From assembly GCF_900110025.1 (NCBI RefSeq), contig NZ_FOCE01000005.1:62001-126000 (forward strand): a DNA stretch of 64,000 nucleotides, given 5' to 3'. Of this stretch, positions 9,729 to 20,791 are shown in pieces (the stretch's first letter is position 1; every line of letters begins with the position of its first letter). The position numbers and the translations under genes were made by a program. The DNA comes from Gemmobacter aquatilis. GTDB lineage: Bacteria > Pseudomonadota > Alphaproteobacteria > Rhodobacterales > Rhodobacteraceae. The notes under the pieces were generated by a model that did no database searches, was not told the origin of the DNA, and worked only from the letters and a program-made list of their open reading frames with translations.

Positions 9729-11246
9729 ATGCTGTCCATAAGTGATCCGGGGGCGCCAGATGCGCCCTGCCCTGCGCCATTCAACCTTGCCGCCCATGTT
9801 CTGGCGCGCGGGGCGGCGCTGCCTGACAAGCTGGCGCTGCAGATCGTGCGCCCTACCGGCGCCGAACGGTGGAGTTATGGGCGGCTGATCGCAGCGGTGC
9901 GCGGGGCGGGCAGCGGTTTGCTGGCGCTGGGGCTGGTGCCCGGCGACCGGGTGCTGCTGCGGCTGGGCAATACGCCGGATTTTCCGGTGGCCTTTCTGGG
10001 CGCCATCACCGCCGGTCTGGTGCCGGTGCCCACCTCGACGCAACTGACGGTGCCCGAGATCACCGCCACGGCGGCCCGCATCGCCCCGGCGCTGATCATC
10101 GCCGCCGACGGGATCGCACTGCCCGAGGGCACTGCATGCCCGGTGCTTCCAGCCGCGCAGCTGCACGCCATGGCAGACCTGCCGCCTTGCGACTGGCATA
10201 TGGGCACCCCGGACCGTCCGGCCTATGCAGTGTTCACCTCCGGCACTTCGGGGCGCCCGCAGGCAGTGCTGCATGCCCATCGCGCGATCTGGGCGCGGCG
10301 GATGATGCACAGCGGGTGGGAGGGCTTGGGCGAGGCTGACCGGCTGCTGCACGCCGGGGCCTTCAACTGGACCTATACGCTGGGCACCGGGTTGATGGAC
10401 CCCTGGACGGTAGGCGCCACCGCGCTGATCCCCGGCGCAGGCGTGACGCCGGACCAGTTGCCCCTGCTGCTGAAACGGTTCGATGCGACGATCTTTGCCG
10501 CCGCCCCCGGCGTGATCCGCCAGATGCTGCGCGGCACCCTGCCCGCCCTGCCGCGCCTGCGCCATGGACTGAGCGCGGGCGAAAGCCTGTCACCCGCGCT
10601 GCGGCAGGACTGGCAGGCCCGCACCGGCACCGATCTACACGAGGCGTTGGGCATGTCGGAATGTTCCACCTTCATCTCGGGCAGCCCGGATCGGCCCGCG
10701 CCCGAAGGCTGCACCGGCTTTGCCCAACCGGGGCGCCGGATTGCCGTGCTGGGCGACAATGGCCCTGTGCCACGCGGGCAGGCCGGAACGCTGGCTGTCT
10801 GGCGGGATGACCCGGGGTTGATGCTGGAATACCTGAACGATCCTGCGGAAACAGCCGCCCGATTTCGCGACGGCTGGTTCCTGACTGGCGATCAGGTGGA
10901 AATGCGGGCCGATGGCGCGATCCGCTATCTGGGGCGCGCCGATGACCAGATGAACCCCGGCGGTTACCGCGTGTCCCCGCTGGAGGTGGAGGCAGCGCTG
11001 GCCGGCCTGCCCGGTGCGCAGGATTTCGCGGTGGCCGAGGTGGCGGTGAAGCCCGGCACCACCGTCATCGCCTGTTTCTATACCGCAACCGAACCGCTGG
11101 ACGCCGATACGCTGGCCACCTTTGCCGCAAGCCGACTGGCCCGCTATCGCCAGCCCCGCCTCTGGCAGCGGCTGGATGCCCTGCCGCGCAATGCCAATGG
11201 CAAACTCAACCGCCGCGCCCTTGCCGCGGCATGGAGACCCGAATGA
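9729..11246 (+). CDS. AMP-dependent acyl-CoA synthetase/ligase
   Basis: A 505-aa adenylate-forming enzyme that should activate a carboxylic acid as an acyl-adenylate and transfer it to CoA. Motifs: FTSGTSGRPQAVLHAH (phosphate loop), HEALGMSEC, DGWFLTGDQ, YLGRADDQMNPGGYRVSP and the C-terminal NANGKLNR with the catalytic Lys. Substrate is not predictable; aromatic or medium-chain acids are possible. Its stop overlaps the start of the DsbA-family gene (ATGA), so the two are translationally coupled. The divergent XRE-cupin gene is a candidate local regulator. Confidence 0.88.
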   Translation: MLSISDPGAPDAPCPAPFNLAAHVLARGAALPDKLALQIVRPTGAERWSYGRLIAAVRGAGSGLLALGLVPGDRVLLRLGNTPDFPVAFLGAITAGLVPVPTSTQLTVPEITATAARIAPALIIAADGIALPEGTACPVLPAAQLHAMADLPPCDWHMGTPDRPAYAVFTSGTSGRPQAVLHAHRAIWARRMMHSGWEGLGEADRLLHAGAFNWTYTLGTGLMDPWTVGATALIPGAGVTPDQLPLLLKRFDATIFAAAPGVIRQMLRGTLPALPRLRHGLSAGESLSPALRQDWQARTGTDLHEALGMSECSTFISGSPDRPAPEGCTGFAQPGRRIAVLGDNGPVPRGQAGTLAVWRDDPGLMLEYLNDPAETAARFRDGWFLTGDQVEMRADGAIRYLGRADDQMNPGGYRVSPLEVEAALAGLPGAQDFAVAEVAVKPGTTVIACFYTATEPLDADTLATFAASRLARYRQPRLWQRLDALPRNANGKLNRRALAAAWRPE

Positions 11247-11881
11247 TCCGCCTCGACATCTTCTCTGATCCGGTCTGCCCCTGGTGCTACCTTGGCAAGA
11301 CCAATCTCGACCGCGCGCTGGAGACGCATCCCGACCATCCGTTCGTGATCGAATGGCACCCGTTTCAACTGTCGCCGCAAACTCCGCCCGAAGGCTATGA
11401 CCGCGCCGAATACCTGCTGCGCATCTTCGGCACGCAGAAACAGACGGTCGCCGCGCATCTGCGGCTGCAGGAACTGGCGCGCGAGGCCGGGGCGGAGTTC
11501 AATTTCGAGGCAATCAAGACCACGCCCAACACCTTTGACGCCCATCGCCTGATCCATTGGGCCGGGCTGGAGGGGCAGCAGAGCCAAGTCGTTTCAGCGC
11601 TGTTCCGCGCCTATTGGCGCGAGGGGCGCGATATCGGCAACCGTGCCGTGCTGGCCGAACTGGCGGGCGAATGTGGCATGGACCCGCGCGCCGTGGCGCG
11701 TCTGCTGGTCAGCGATGCCGATGTCGATGTGATCCGCACCCGCGAACGCCATGCCCGCGAAAAGGGCATCTCGGCGGTGCCGACCTTCATCGTCGCCGAT
11801 CAATATGCGCTGTCGGGCGCGCAGCCGCCGCAGCTTTGGGGCCAGGTCATCGCAGAACTTGCCGGCGCAGACCGCGCATGA
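11243..11881 (+). CDS. DsbA-family oxidoreductase, FrnE-like
   Basis: A 212-aa thioredoxin-fold protein of the DsbA/FrnE (2-hydroxychromene-2-carboxylate isomerase-like) group, with the motif DPVCPWCYLGK near the N-terminus. There is no signal peptide, so it is cytoplasmic, as is usual for FrnE. The ATG at 11243 is chosen because it makes an ATGA overlap with the upstream ligase stop and starts directly at the beta-strand MIRLDIFSD. Its own stop overlaps the exporter start by ATGA as well. Likely role is thiol-disulfide or glutathione-linked chemistry. Confidence 0.9.
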   Translation: MIRLDIFSDPVCPWCYLGKTNLDRALETHPDHPFVIEWHPFQLSPQTPPEGYDRAEYLLRIFGTQKQTVAAHLRLQELAREAGAEFNFEAIKTTPNTFDAHRLIHWAGLEGQQSQVVSALFRAYWREGRDIGNRAVLAELAGECGMDPRAVARLLVSDADVDVIRTRERHAREKGISAVPTFIVADQYALSGAQPPQLWGQVIAELAGADRA

Positions 11882-13077
11882 CCCCGCGCGCCCGGCTGTC
11901 GCTGCCCGAATTCACCGCACTGGTGGCGATGATGTTCGCCACCGTCGCCTTCTCCATCGACGCGATGCTGCCCGCGCTGCCCGAAATCGCGCAGGAGCTT
12001 TCGGCACAGGCCCCCAACCGGGCGCAACTGGTGGTGATGTTCTTCATCATCGGCATGGGGGCGGGCACTCTGGTCGTGGGGCCGTTGTCGGATGCGTTCG
12101 GGCGCAGGCCGGTCATTCTGGGGGGCGCGCTGCTGTATTGTGCGGGGGCCTTCCTCGCCTCTGTCGCGCCGGGGCTGGACACGCTGCTGGCGGCGCGGCT
12201 GTTGCAGGGGATCGGGGCGGCCGCGCCACGCATCGTCGGGCTGGCGCTGGTGCGTGATCAATACAAGGGCCGCGAGATGGCCCGGGTGGTCAGTTTCGCC
12301 ATGACGATCTTTTCGCTGGTGCCTGCGATTGCCCCGCTGATCGGCAGTTTCATCATCGCAGGGTTCGGCTGGCGCGGCATCTTTCTGTCTTTCATCGGCT
12401 TTGCCGCGCTGATGATGGCCTGGCTCGGCCTGCGCCAGCCCGAGACGCTGCCGCCCGAGGCGCGCCGCGCACTCGCGCTGCGCCCCTTGTGGCAGACCAT
12501 ACGTCAGGTGATGGCCATTCCGGTGGTGCGCATTGCCACCATGGTTCAGACGCTGTGCTTTGCCTGCCTTTATGCCATGCTCGCCTCCACCCAGCCAATT
12601 TTTGACGCAACCTTCGGGCAAGGCGCCAACTTCGCCTACTGGTTCGGGCTGATCGCCGTGCTGGCGGGCAGCGCGAGTTTCATCAACGCTACGCTGGTGG
12701 TGCGGTTGGGGATGCGCTTTCTGGTGATGCGCACCCTTCAGGTGCAGGTCGGGCTGGCGGGCAGTTTCGCGCTGCTGGCGGCCAGCGGCCTTCTGCCCGA
12801 GGCGCTGTATTTCGCGCTGTTCGTCGGCTGGACGGTCTCTGTCTTCATGCTGGCGGGGCTGACGCTGGGCAATCTGAACGCGCTGGCGCTGGAGCCGGTG
12901 GGCCATGTGGCAGGCATGGCGGCCTCGGTCACCGGAGCAATCGCCACCGTGGTTGCCGCTCTGATCGCCACACCGCTGGGCCTTGTCTTCGATGGGACAC
13001 CCGTACCGCTTGCGCTGGGTATCACCGCGCTGGCTTTGCTGGGGGCGATCCTGATGCGACGGCTTCCCGCACGCTAG
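11878..13077 (+). CDS. MFS exporter, Bcr/CflA drug-resistance subfamily
   Basis: A 399-aa major facilitator with about 12 membrane helices. The motif GPLSDAFGRRPVIL between helices 2 and 3 and the segment LPEIAQEL after helix 1 are typical of Bcr/CflA multidrug efflux proteins. The start at 11878 overlaps the upstream stop (ATGA) and gives a normal length; a longer frame from 11557 would run through the DsbA-family gene. Third gene of the ligase-FrnE-exporter operon, which looks like a small-molecule modification and export unit. The substrate is unknown. Confidence 0.9.
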   Translation: MTPRARLSLPEFTALVAMMFATVAFSIDAMLPALPEIAQELSAQAPNRAQLVVMFFIIGMGAGTLVVGPLSDAFGRRPVILGGALLYCAGAFLASVAPGLDTLLAARLLQGIGAAAPRIVGLALVRDQYKGREMARVVSFAMTIFSLVPAIAPLIGSFIIAGFGWRGIFLSFIGFAALMMAWLGLRQPETLPPEARRALALRPLWQTIRQVMAIPVVRIATMVQTLCFACLYAMLASTQPIFDATFGQGANFAYWFGLIAVLAGSASFINATLVVRLGMRFLVMRTLQVQVGLAGSFALLAASGLLPEALYFALFVGWTVSVFMLAGLTLGNLNALALEPVGHVAGMAASVTGAIATVVAALIATPLGLVFDGTPVPLALGITALALLGAILMRRLPAR

Positions 13078-13221
13078 GGTAGATTTTTTCGCCACTGACC
13101 ACAGGTTTCTGGCAAATTGGCCCATCCGGCCATGCCATTTCCATATTTCTGCCTCGGATCACGATTAATTCCCGACGCTGGGGATACTTCGCGACCTTCT
13201 TTTGCACACAGAGGACAGAAC

Positions 13222-14880
13222 ATGACCACCACAACTCTCGCCGGCTTCCGGGTCACATACAGCAGCGGCGCGCCGTCTGCCGTTGCCGCGACCACCATGA
13301 CCATCGTCACATCGGACTCGTTCAGCTTCAAATACACGCTGGACGCGCCCAATATCAACGACTACTCGTCGATCACCGTGCCCGCTGCGGGCATCACCGG
13401 CTCGGCCCCGGCGCTGACCATCAATGGCACGCAGGTCAATCTGGATACCCAAGCCTCGATCGCGCAGATCGGCTGGAGCGATGACACCGGCGACAAGTAT
13501 ACGCTGATGCTGAAAGTCACCATGAGCGGGGTGGACTACTTCTTCGAAATGGCAGGTGATGCCCTTCCGGCCTTCGCAAACCTCGCCGCCTATGAGGCTT
13601 TCCTCGCGGGTTCCTTCGCCAGTTCCGATGTAGATACCTGGGAGCCGACGACGATGAAGCCGGGCCAGGCCGTGCGCCCGGAACTGATGACCTCGTTCGA
13701 CTCGGAAACGGAACACGATCTGATCGTGGGCAACGCGTCGTTCAACGACTGGACGACCAAAACGCTCGACACCGGGCTGGGCAATGACAGCGTGACCGGC
13801 ACCGAGAATGCAGACCTGATCGACCTCGGCGACGGTGCCGACACGGTCAATGGTCTGGGCGGCAATGACCGTCTGGACGGCGAAGCGGGCAATGACACCA
13901 TTCTGGGCGGTGCTGGCCTCGACACGATCTCGGGTGGGCTGGGCAATGACATCATTCAGGGCGGCGACGATGCAGACCGCATCAGCGGTGCTGAAGGCGC
14001 AGACAGCATTGACGGCGATGCGGGCGCCGATTTCATCGACGCGGGCGCAGGCAATGACGCCGTTGATGGCGGCGCGGATGCCGACACCGTTTCCGGCGGC
14101 ACCGGCAATGATGTGCTGATCGGCAACACGGGCGACGACAGCCTGAATGGCGCTGCGGGGGATGACACCCTGACCGGCGGCGACGGTGCTGACAAGGCCT
14201 CGGGCGGTGCAGGCAACGACCTGATCACGGGCGGCCTTGGCAACGATACGCTGTCGGGTGGTGCGAACAATGACAGCATTTCGGGCGACGATGGCAACGA
14301 CGTGCTGAAGGGCGACTCGGGCGCCGACACGATGAGCGGCGGGATCGGCGACGACACGCTGTCGGGCGGTTCGGATGCGGACCAGATGCAGGGCGACGAC
14401 GGCAACGACGTGCTGAACGGCGATGGCGGCAACGACACGCTGAACGCAAACGACGGCAACGACAAGGTGGTCGGCGGTCTGGGCGATGACAGCATGACCG
14501 GCGGTGCAGGCACCGATACGATGAACGGTTCGGCTGGCAATGACAGCATCCACGGCGGCAATGACGCCGACACCGTGATCGGTGGTGCGGGCGTTGACAC
14601 ACTGAACGGCGGCAATGGCGATGACGTCCTGACCGGCAGCTCCGGCGCGGATACTTTCGTGCTTGATTTCAACGCGGGCAGCGACACGATCACCGATTTC
14701 ACCAAAGATGTGGATCTGATCGCGATCGACCTCGACTATGGCGTCAGCTCCTACGCCGAAGTGCGCGCCCATACGGTTGTCGATGGCAACGATCTGGTCG
14801 TGACCTTCGACAATGGCGATACGCTGACGCTGATCAACACCAAGCTGTCGGCGCTGAGCGATGGTCTGATCTTCTTCTGA
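13222..14880 (+). CDS. RTX calcium-binding protein, probably secreted by a type I system
   Basis: The 552-aa protein has an N-terminal non-repeat region (1-184), a block of 33 RTX nonapeptides (13774-14664) of the type GGxGxDxLx, and a C-terminal segment (DTITDFTKD... LSDGLIFF) resembling type I secretion ends. No Sec signal peptide is present. The ATG at 13222 follows GAGGACAG; an upstream in-frame ATG at 13117 lacks such a site. Ca2+ is expected to fold the repeats outside the cell. No HlyB/HlyD/TolC genes are adjacent. No enzymatic domain is recognised in the N-terminal part, so a surface, adhesion or ice-binding-like role remains open. Confidence 0.9.
   Translation: MTTTTLAGFRVTYSSGAPSAVAATTMTIVTSDSFSFKYTLDAPNINDYSSITVPAAGITGSAPALTINGTQVNLDTQASIAQIGWSDDTGDKYTLMLKVTMSGVDYFFEMAGDALPAFANLAAYEAFLAGSFASSDVDTWEPTTMKPGQAVRPELMTSFDSETEHDLIVGNASFNDWTTKTLDTGLGNDSVTGTENADLIDLGDGADTVNGLGGNDRLDGEAGNDTILGGAGLDTISGGLGNDIIQGGDDADRISGAEGADSIDGDAGADFIDAGAGNDAVDGGADADTVSGGTGNDVLIGNTGDDSLNGAAGDDTLTGGDGADKASGGAGNDLITGGLGNDTLSGGANNDSISGDDGNDVLKGDSGADTMSGGIGDDTLSGGSDADQMQGDDGNDVLNGDGGNDTLNANDGNDKVVGGLGDDSMTGGAGTDTMNGSAGNDSIHGGNDADTVIGGAGVDTLNGGNGDDVLTGSSGADTFVLDFNAGSDTITDFTKDVDLIAIDLDYGVSSYAEVRAHTVVDGNDLVVTFDNGDTLTLINTKLSALSDGLIFF
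13774..14664 (+). repeat. 33 tandem RTX nonapeptide units (27 bp each)
   Basis: The region is exactly 891 bp = 33 x 27 bp, read without a single phase break from GLGNDSVTG to SSGADTFVL. The units alternate between G-G-x-G-N/D-D and variants such as A/D at the conserved positions. DNA-level similarity between units (GGCAATGAC, GGCGGT) is strong. Natural RTX blocks are often shorter and interrupted. Confidence 0.95.
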
Positions 14881-14898
14881 GGCTGACACAAGACACCG

Positions 14899-14926
14899 AA
14901 AAGGCCCGGCGATTGCCGGGCCTTTT
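14899..14926. terminator. Bidirectional intrinsic terminator between the RTX gene and mfd
   Basis: Stem AAGGCCCGGC / GCCGGGCCTT with a GATT loop, flanked by an A-run on one side and a T-run on the other, so it can stop transcription in both directions. The T-run extends to 14927 and touches the mfd stop codon (TGA at 14929-14927). Confidence 0.92.
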
Positions 14927-17900
14927 TCATTTGCCGCCGGGACGCAGCACCTTTTCCGCCAGATCGCGCGCCACGCTGAAGGCGCCCTTGATCCGGTCGC
15001 CCTCAGCCGGCCAATCCACGGCTAGGATGATCTTGTTGTCCTTCACCCGCGCGGCACCCTTCTGCGCCTGCAGATATTCCACCAGCCCCGCCGGATTGGC
15101 GAATTTGTCGTTGTGGAACTGGATCGTCACGCCCTTCGGCCCGGCATCCAGCCGCGAGATGCCCGCGCGTTTGCACATCGCCTTGGTGCGCACCACCAGC
15201 AGCAGGGTGTTCACCTCTTTCGGCAGCGGTCCGAAACGGTCGATCAGTTCCGCCGCAAAGCCCTCCAGCTCCACTTTCGTGGCAAGCTGGCTGAGGCGGC
15301 GATACAGGCCAAGACGGATATCCAGATCCGGCACGAAATCTTCGGGGATCAGCACCGGCACGCCCAGATTGATCTGCGGCGCCCATTGGTCATCCACCGG
15401 GGCCAGACCGCTGATCTCGCCGGATTTGATCTTGGCAATCGTCTCTTCCAGCATCGACTGATACAGTTCGTAGCCGACTTCCTTGATATGGCCTGACTGT
15501 TCTTCGCCCAGCAGATTGCCCGCGCCGCGCAGATCAAGGTCATGCGAGGCAAGGTTGAACCCGGCGCCCAGGCTGTCGAGGCTGGCCAGCAGTTTCAGCC
15601 GCTTTTGCGCCTGCGGCGTCAGCGGGCTGCGCGGCTTGGTGGTCAGATAACAATAGGCGCGGGTCTTGGCCCGGCCCACCCGGCCCCGGATCTGGTAAAG
15701 CTGGGACAGGCCGAACATGTCGGCCCGGTGCACGATCATCGTATTGGCGGTGGGAATGTCGAGCCCGCTTTCCACGATGGTGGTGGCCAGCAGCACGTCA
15801 TATTTGCCGTCGTAGAACTCGTTCATCCGCTCGTCCAGATCGCCTGCGGCAAGCTGGCCATGGGCGATGACATAGGTCACTTCCGGCACATGGGTTTTCA
15901 GGAAATCCTCGATCTCCGGCAGGTCCGACAGGCGCGGCACCACGAAGAAGCTTTGCCCGCCGCGATAGCGTTCGCGCAGCAGCGCCTCGCGCAGCGTCAC
16001 GGTGTCGAATTCCGACACATAGGTGCGGATCGCCAGCCGGTCCACCGGCGGGGTGGCGATGATCGACAGGTCGCGCACCCCGGTCAGTGACAGTTGCAGC
16101 GTGCGCGGGATCGGCGTCGCCGTCAGCGTCAGCACATGGACCTCGGCGCGCATCTCTTTCAGGCGTTCCTTGTGCGACACGCCGAAATGCTGTTCCTCGT
16201 CGATCACCAGCAGGCCCAACGACTTGAACTTGATCGCCTTGGCCAGCAGCGCATGAGTGCCCACGCAGATATCCACCGTGCCATCCGTCAGCCCGGCCCG
16301 CGTCGCCGCCGCCTCTTTCGCCGAAACGAAACGCGACAGCGGGCGCACCTCGATCGGGAAGCCGCGGAAGCGTTCGGCGAAGCTGCGGTAATGCTGGCGC
16401 GCCAGCAGCGTGGTGGGGCAGATCACCGCCACCTGCATCCCGGCAAGCGCCGCGACAAAGGCCGCGCGCATGGCAACCTCGGTCTTGCCAAAGCCCACAT
16501 CGCCGACGATCAGCCGGTCCATCGGGCTGCCCGCCTCCAGATCGGCCACCACATCGGCAATCGCGTTCAACTGATCGTCGGTTTCCTGATAGGGGAAGCG
16601 GGCGGCAAAGGCCTCCCACATCGCGTGGGGTGCCTCCAGAATGGGCGCATGGCGCAGGTGGCGTTCGGCGGCGATGCGCATCAGCCGGTCGGCAATCTCG
16701 CGGATGCGTTCCTTGAGCTTGGCCTTCTTGGCCTGCCATGCCCCGCCGCCCAGCCGGTCCAGCAGGCCCTCGTCATGGCCATAACGGCTGAGCAGTTCGA
16801 TGTTTTCGACCGGCAGGTAAAGTTTCGCATCCTCGGCATAGACCAGATGCACATATTCATGCGGCGGGCCGGGCTTGTTGGACGGCGGCAGCGGCACGCG
16901 CAGGGTTTCCAGCCCCATGAAGCGGCCAACGCCATGTTCGACATGCACCACCAGATCGCCGGGCGACAGCGTGCCGATGTCTTGCAGGAAGTTCTCGGCC
17001 TTGCGCTTGCGGCGTGGCTTGGACAGCAGCCGGTCGCCCAGCACATCCTGTTCGGAAATGACCGCCAGCCCCGGCGCGACAAAGCCTTCCTCCAGCGCCC
17101 AGACCGCCAGAAACACGCCGCCGCGCCCCTCGGGCACCTCACGCAGATCGCGGATCTCGCGCGTGGCGCGCAGGCCCTGATCCTCCATCAACCCTTTCAG
17201 CCGCTCGCGCGCACCTTCCGACCACGAGGCGACGACGACCTGCCGATCCTCGGCCAGCTTGCGGATGTGATCGGCCAGCGCGCCGAACAGGCTGATGCTT
17301 TCCGCCTGCCGTTCAGCCGCGAAATTGCGCCCCAACCGGCCGCTGGCATCCAGAACCCCCGGCCCCGGCGATTGCGGCAGCGGCGAAAGCTGGATCACGC
17401 GATGCCCGGCAATCGCCGCCTCGAACGCACCATCATCCAGATACAGCGCATGGGGCGGGCAAGGCTTGTAAACCGTATCCAGCCGCCCCTTGGCGTTCAG
17501 ATGCTCGCGCCGCGCTTCGTATTGATCGGCGATGCCCTCCCAGCGCGACAGGCGCGCGGGGGTCACCTGATCGTCCAGCATCACGGCGGCATCGGGCAGA
17601 TAGGTGAACAGCGTCGCCATCTGCTCATGGAACCAGGGCAGCCAGTGTTCCATCCCCTGATGCTTGCGCCCGGCGCTGACCGCCTCGTACAGCGGATCAT
17701 CCGACACGGCTGCGCCGAATTCGATCCGGTAGGTCTGGCGAAAGCGGGTGATCGCCGCCTCGTCCAGCACGATTTCCGACATGGGCGCAAAGTCGATCGC
17801 CGTCAGCTTTTCGGTGGTGCGCTGGGTGTCCGGGTCAAAGCGGCGGGCGCCATCCAGCACATCGCCGAAGAAATCGAGCCGCACCGGGCCGGAATCGCCC

Positions 17901-18397
17901 GGCGGGTAGATATCCACGATGCCGCCCCGCACGGCGAAATCGCCGGGTTCGGTGACGGTGGTGACCTGACTGAACCCCATTCGCGCCAGAAACTGCCGCA
18001 GCGCGCCTTCATTCACCCGGTCGCCCACCCGGGCGGTGAAAGAGGCCCCCGCCACAACCGCGCGTGCAGGCACACGCTGGGTGGCGGCGTTCAGCGTGGT
18101 CAGCAGGATGAACGGCCCCGGCACACCATGCGCCAGCGCCGCCAGCGTCGCCATGCGCCGCGCCAGAATCTCGGGGTTGGGCGACACGCGGTCATAGGGC
18201 AGGCAATCCCAGGCCGGGAAATCAAGCACCAGCGCATCGGGCGCCATGAAGGCCAGCGCAGTGCGCATCGCCTCCATCCGCTTGTCGTCGCGCGCGATGT
18301 GGATGACCGGCTTGCCGCGGGCAAGCTCTTTTGCCAGCAGCCTTGCGTCATAGCCCTCGGGGGCACCACCGAGGATGATCTTTATTTGTTCCGCCAT
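14927..18397 (-). CDS. mfd: Transcription-repair coupling factor
   Basis: An 1156-aa Mfd, which removes RNA polymerase stalled at DNA lesions and recruits UvrA. Domains in order: UvrB-homology region at the N-terminus, CarD-like RNA polymerase interaction domain (SPGDLVVHVEHGVGRFMGLE), RecG-like helicase with Walker A (GDVGFGKTEVAMRAAF) and DEEQHFGV, the translocation motif region, then the C-terminal TRCF domain. Length is typical of alphaproteobacteria. It lies 37 bp downstream of the small membrane gene and probably shares its transcript. Long open frames antisense to it are shadows. Confidence 0.98.
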   Translation of the reverse strand: MAEQIKIILGGAPEGYDARLLAKELARGKPVIHIARDDKRMEAMRTALAFMAPDALVLDFPAWDCLPYDRVSPNPEILARRMATLAALAHGVPGPFILLTTLNAATQRVPARAVVAGASFTARVGDRVNEGALRQFLARMGFSQVTTVTEPGDFAVRGGIVDIYPPGDSGPVRLDFFGDVLDGARRFDPDTQRTTEKLTAIDFAPMSEIVLDEAAITRFRQTYRIEFGAAVSDDPLYEAVSAGRKHQGMEHWLPWFHEQMATLFTYLPDAAVMLDDQVTPARLSRWEGIADQYEARREHLNAKGRLDTVYKPCPPHALYLDDGAFEAAIAGHRVIQLSPLPQSPGPGVLDASGRLGRNFAAERQAESISLFGALADHIRKLAEDRQVVVASWSEGARERLKGLMEDQGLRATREIRDLREVPEGRGGVFLAVWALEEGFVAPGLAVISEQDVLGDRLLSKPRRKRKAENFLQDIGTLSPGDLVVHVEHGVGRFMGLETLRVPLPPSNKPGPPHEYVHLVYAEDAKLYLPVENIELLSRYGHDEGLLDRLGGGAWQAKKAKLKERIREIADRLMRIAAERHLRHAPILEAPHAMWEAFAARFPYQETDDQLNAIADVVADLEAGSPMDRLIVGDVGFGKTEVAMRAAFVAALAGMQVAVICPTTLLARQHYRSFAERFRGFPIEVRPLSRFVSAKEAAATRAGLTDGTVDICVGTHALLAKAIKFKSLGLLVIDEEQHFGVSHKERLKEMRAEVHVLTLTATPIPRTLQLSLTGVRDLSIIATPPVDRLAIRTYVSEFDTVTLREALLRERYRGGQSFFVVPRLSDLPEIEDFLKTHVPEVTYVIAHGQLAAGDLDERMNEFYDGKYDVLLATTIVESGLDIPTANTMIVHRADMFGLSQLYQIRGRVGRAKTRAYCYLTTKPRSPLTPQAQKRLKLLASLDSLGAGFNLASHDLDLRGAGNLLGEEQSGHIKEVGYELYQSMLEETIAKIKSGEISGLAPVDDQWAPQINLGVPVLIPEDFVPDLDIRLGLYRRLSQLATKVELEGFAAELIDRFGPLPKEVNTLLLVVRTKAMCKRAGISRLDAGPKGVTIQFHNDKFANPAGLVEYLQAQKGAARVKDNKIILAVDWPAEGDRIKGAFSVARDLAEKVLRPGGK

Positions 18398-18434
18398 GAC
18401 CGTGATTTAACCTGTCCCGCGCCGATGTAAAGGA

Positions 18435-20110
<1,676 letters not shown>

Positions 20111-20158
20111 TCTTCGGGCAGTGCGCGGGCGGCTTTGCGCCGATCACACTGTCGCGCG

Positions 20159-20187
20159 GTGACAACGGCGCGGAAAGCCGCTATATT
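20159..20187 (+). promoter_or_regulatory. Sigma-70-type promoter for the SYLF lipoprotein gene
   Basis: GTGACA (20159-20164), a 17-bp spacer and TATATT (20182-20187) match the housekeeping consensus well. The start codon is about 45 bp past the expected transcription start. Confidence 0.6.
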
Positions 20188-20236
20188 TTGCCGTAACAGG
20201 GCCACAGAGCCCTTTTCCTGAGGCAGCGAGGCAGAG

Positions 20237-20785
20237 ATGATCTCCAGACGGACCCTGATCGGCACCGCCGGTGCGACGCTTGCACTGGCCGCCTGCGGCA
20301 ACGGGGTTGGCGGCAATGGCGCCCCCACAATTGACGCGCGCGTGGACGAGACCCGCAACTACCTGTTCAACCGCTATCCGGGTACGCGCGAACTGGCGCA
20401 GAAATCCTATGGCGTGCTGTATATGCCCTTGGTCACCGAGGCGGGCCTGGGCATCGGCGGCGCCTTCGGGCGTGGCGCGCTGCGCATCAAGGATGCGACG
20501 GTGGATTACTATTCTGCCGCCAAGGCCACGATCGGGTTCCAGATCGGGGCGCAGCAATATGCCCATGCGCTGTTCTTCATGACGCAGGATGCGCTGAGCG
20601 AATTCCGCAGCTCGCAGGGCTGGGCGGCAGGCGCGGATCTGAAATACGCGATCCCGGATCAGGGCGGCTCCATCGGCAAGGACACGACCGAAATCGCGCC
20701 GGTGATCGCGCTGGTGTTTGGCCAATCGGGGTTTATCGCCGGGGCAACGCTGTCGGGCACGAAATACACCCGGATCATCCCCTGA
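20237..20785 (+). CDS. SYLF/YSC84-domain lipoprotein
   Basis: A 182-aa exported protein. The N-terminus carries SRRTLIG (Tat-like twin arginine), a short hydrophobic stretch and the lipobox LAAC, so Cys19 is likely lipidated. The rest (KSYGVLYMPLV, GGAFGRGAL, ATIGFQIGAQQYAHALFF) matches the SYLF lipid-binding family, also called Ysc84-like or DUF500. A role in binding phosphoinositides or other lipids is known for eukaryotic members; in bacteria the function is unclear. A good promoter lies upstream and the gene stands alone. Confidence 0.87.
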   Translation: MISRRTLIGTAGATLALAACGNGVGGNGAPTIDARVDETRNYLFNRYPGTRELAQKSYGVLYMPLVTEAGLGIGGAFGRGALRIKDATVDYYSAAKATIGFQIGAQQYAHALFFMTQDALSEFRSSQGWAAGADLKYAIPDQGGSIGKDTTEIAPVIALVFGQSGFIAGATLSGTKYTRIIP

Positions 20786-20791
20786 GCCGGG

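Noticed and set aside
9663-10565. N-terminal extension of the XRE-cupin protein
   Set aside because: It is antisense to the acyl-CoA synthetase and lacks HTH or cupin sequence; the HTH begins shortly after residue 1 of the chosen start.
13774-14664. CRISPR-like tandem repeats
   Set aside because: The 27-bp period has no spacers and encodes RTX nonapeptides in one frame.
13165-14889. 574-aa open frame antisense to the RTX gene
   Set aside because: Its repeats are the mirror of the RTX repeat in another frame; no independent evidence.
16094-18430. 778-aa open frame antisense to mfd
   Set aside because: A GC-rich third-position shadow; Mfd motifs are unambiguous on the other strand.
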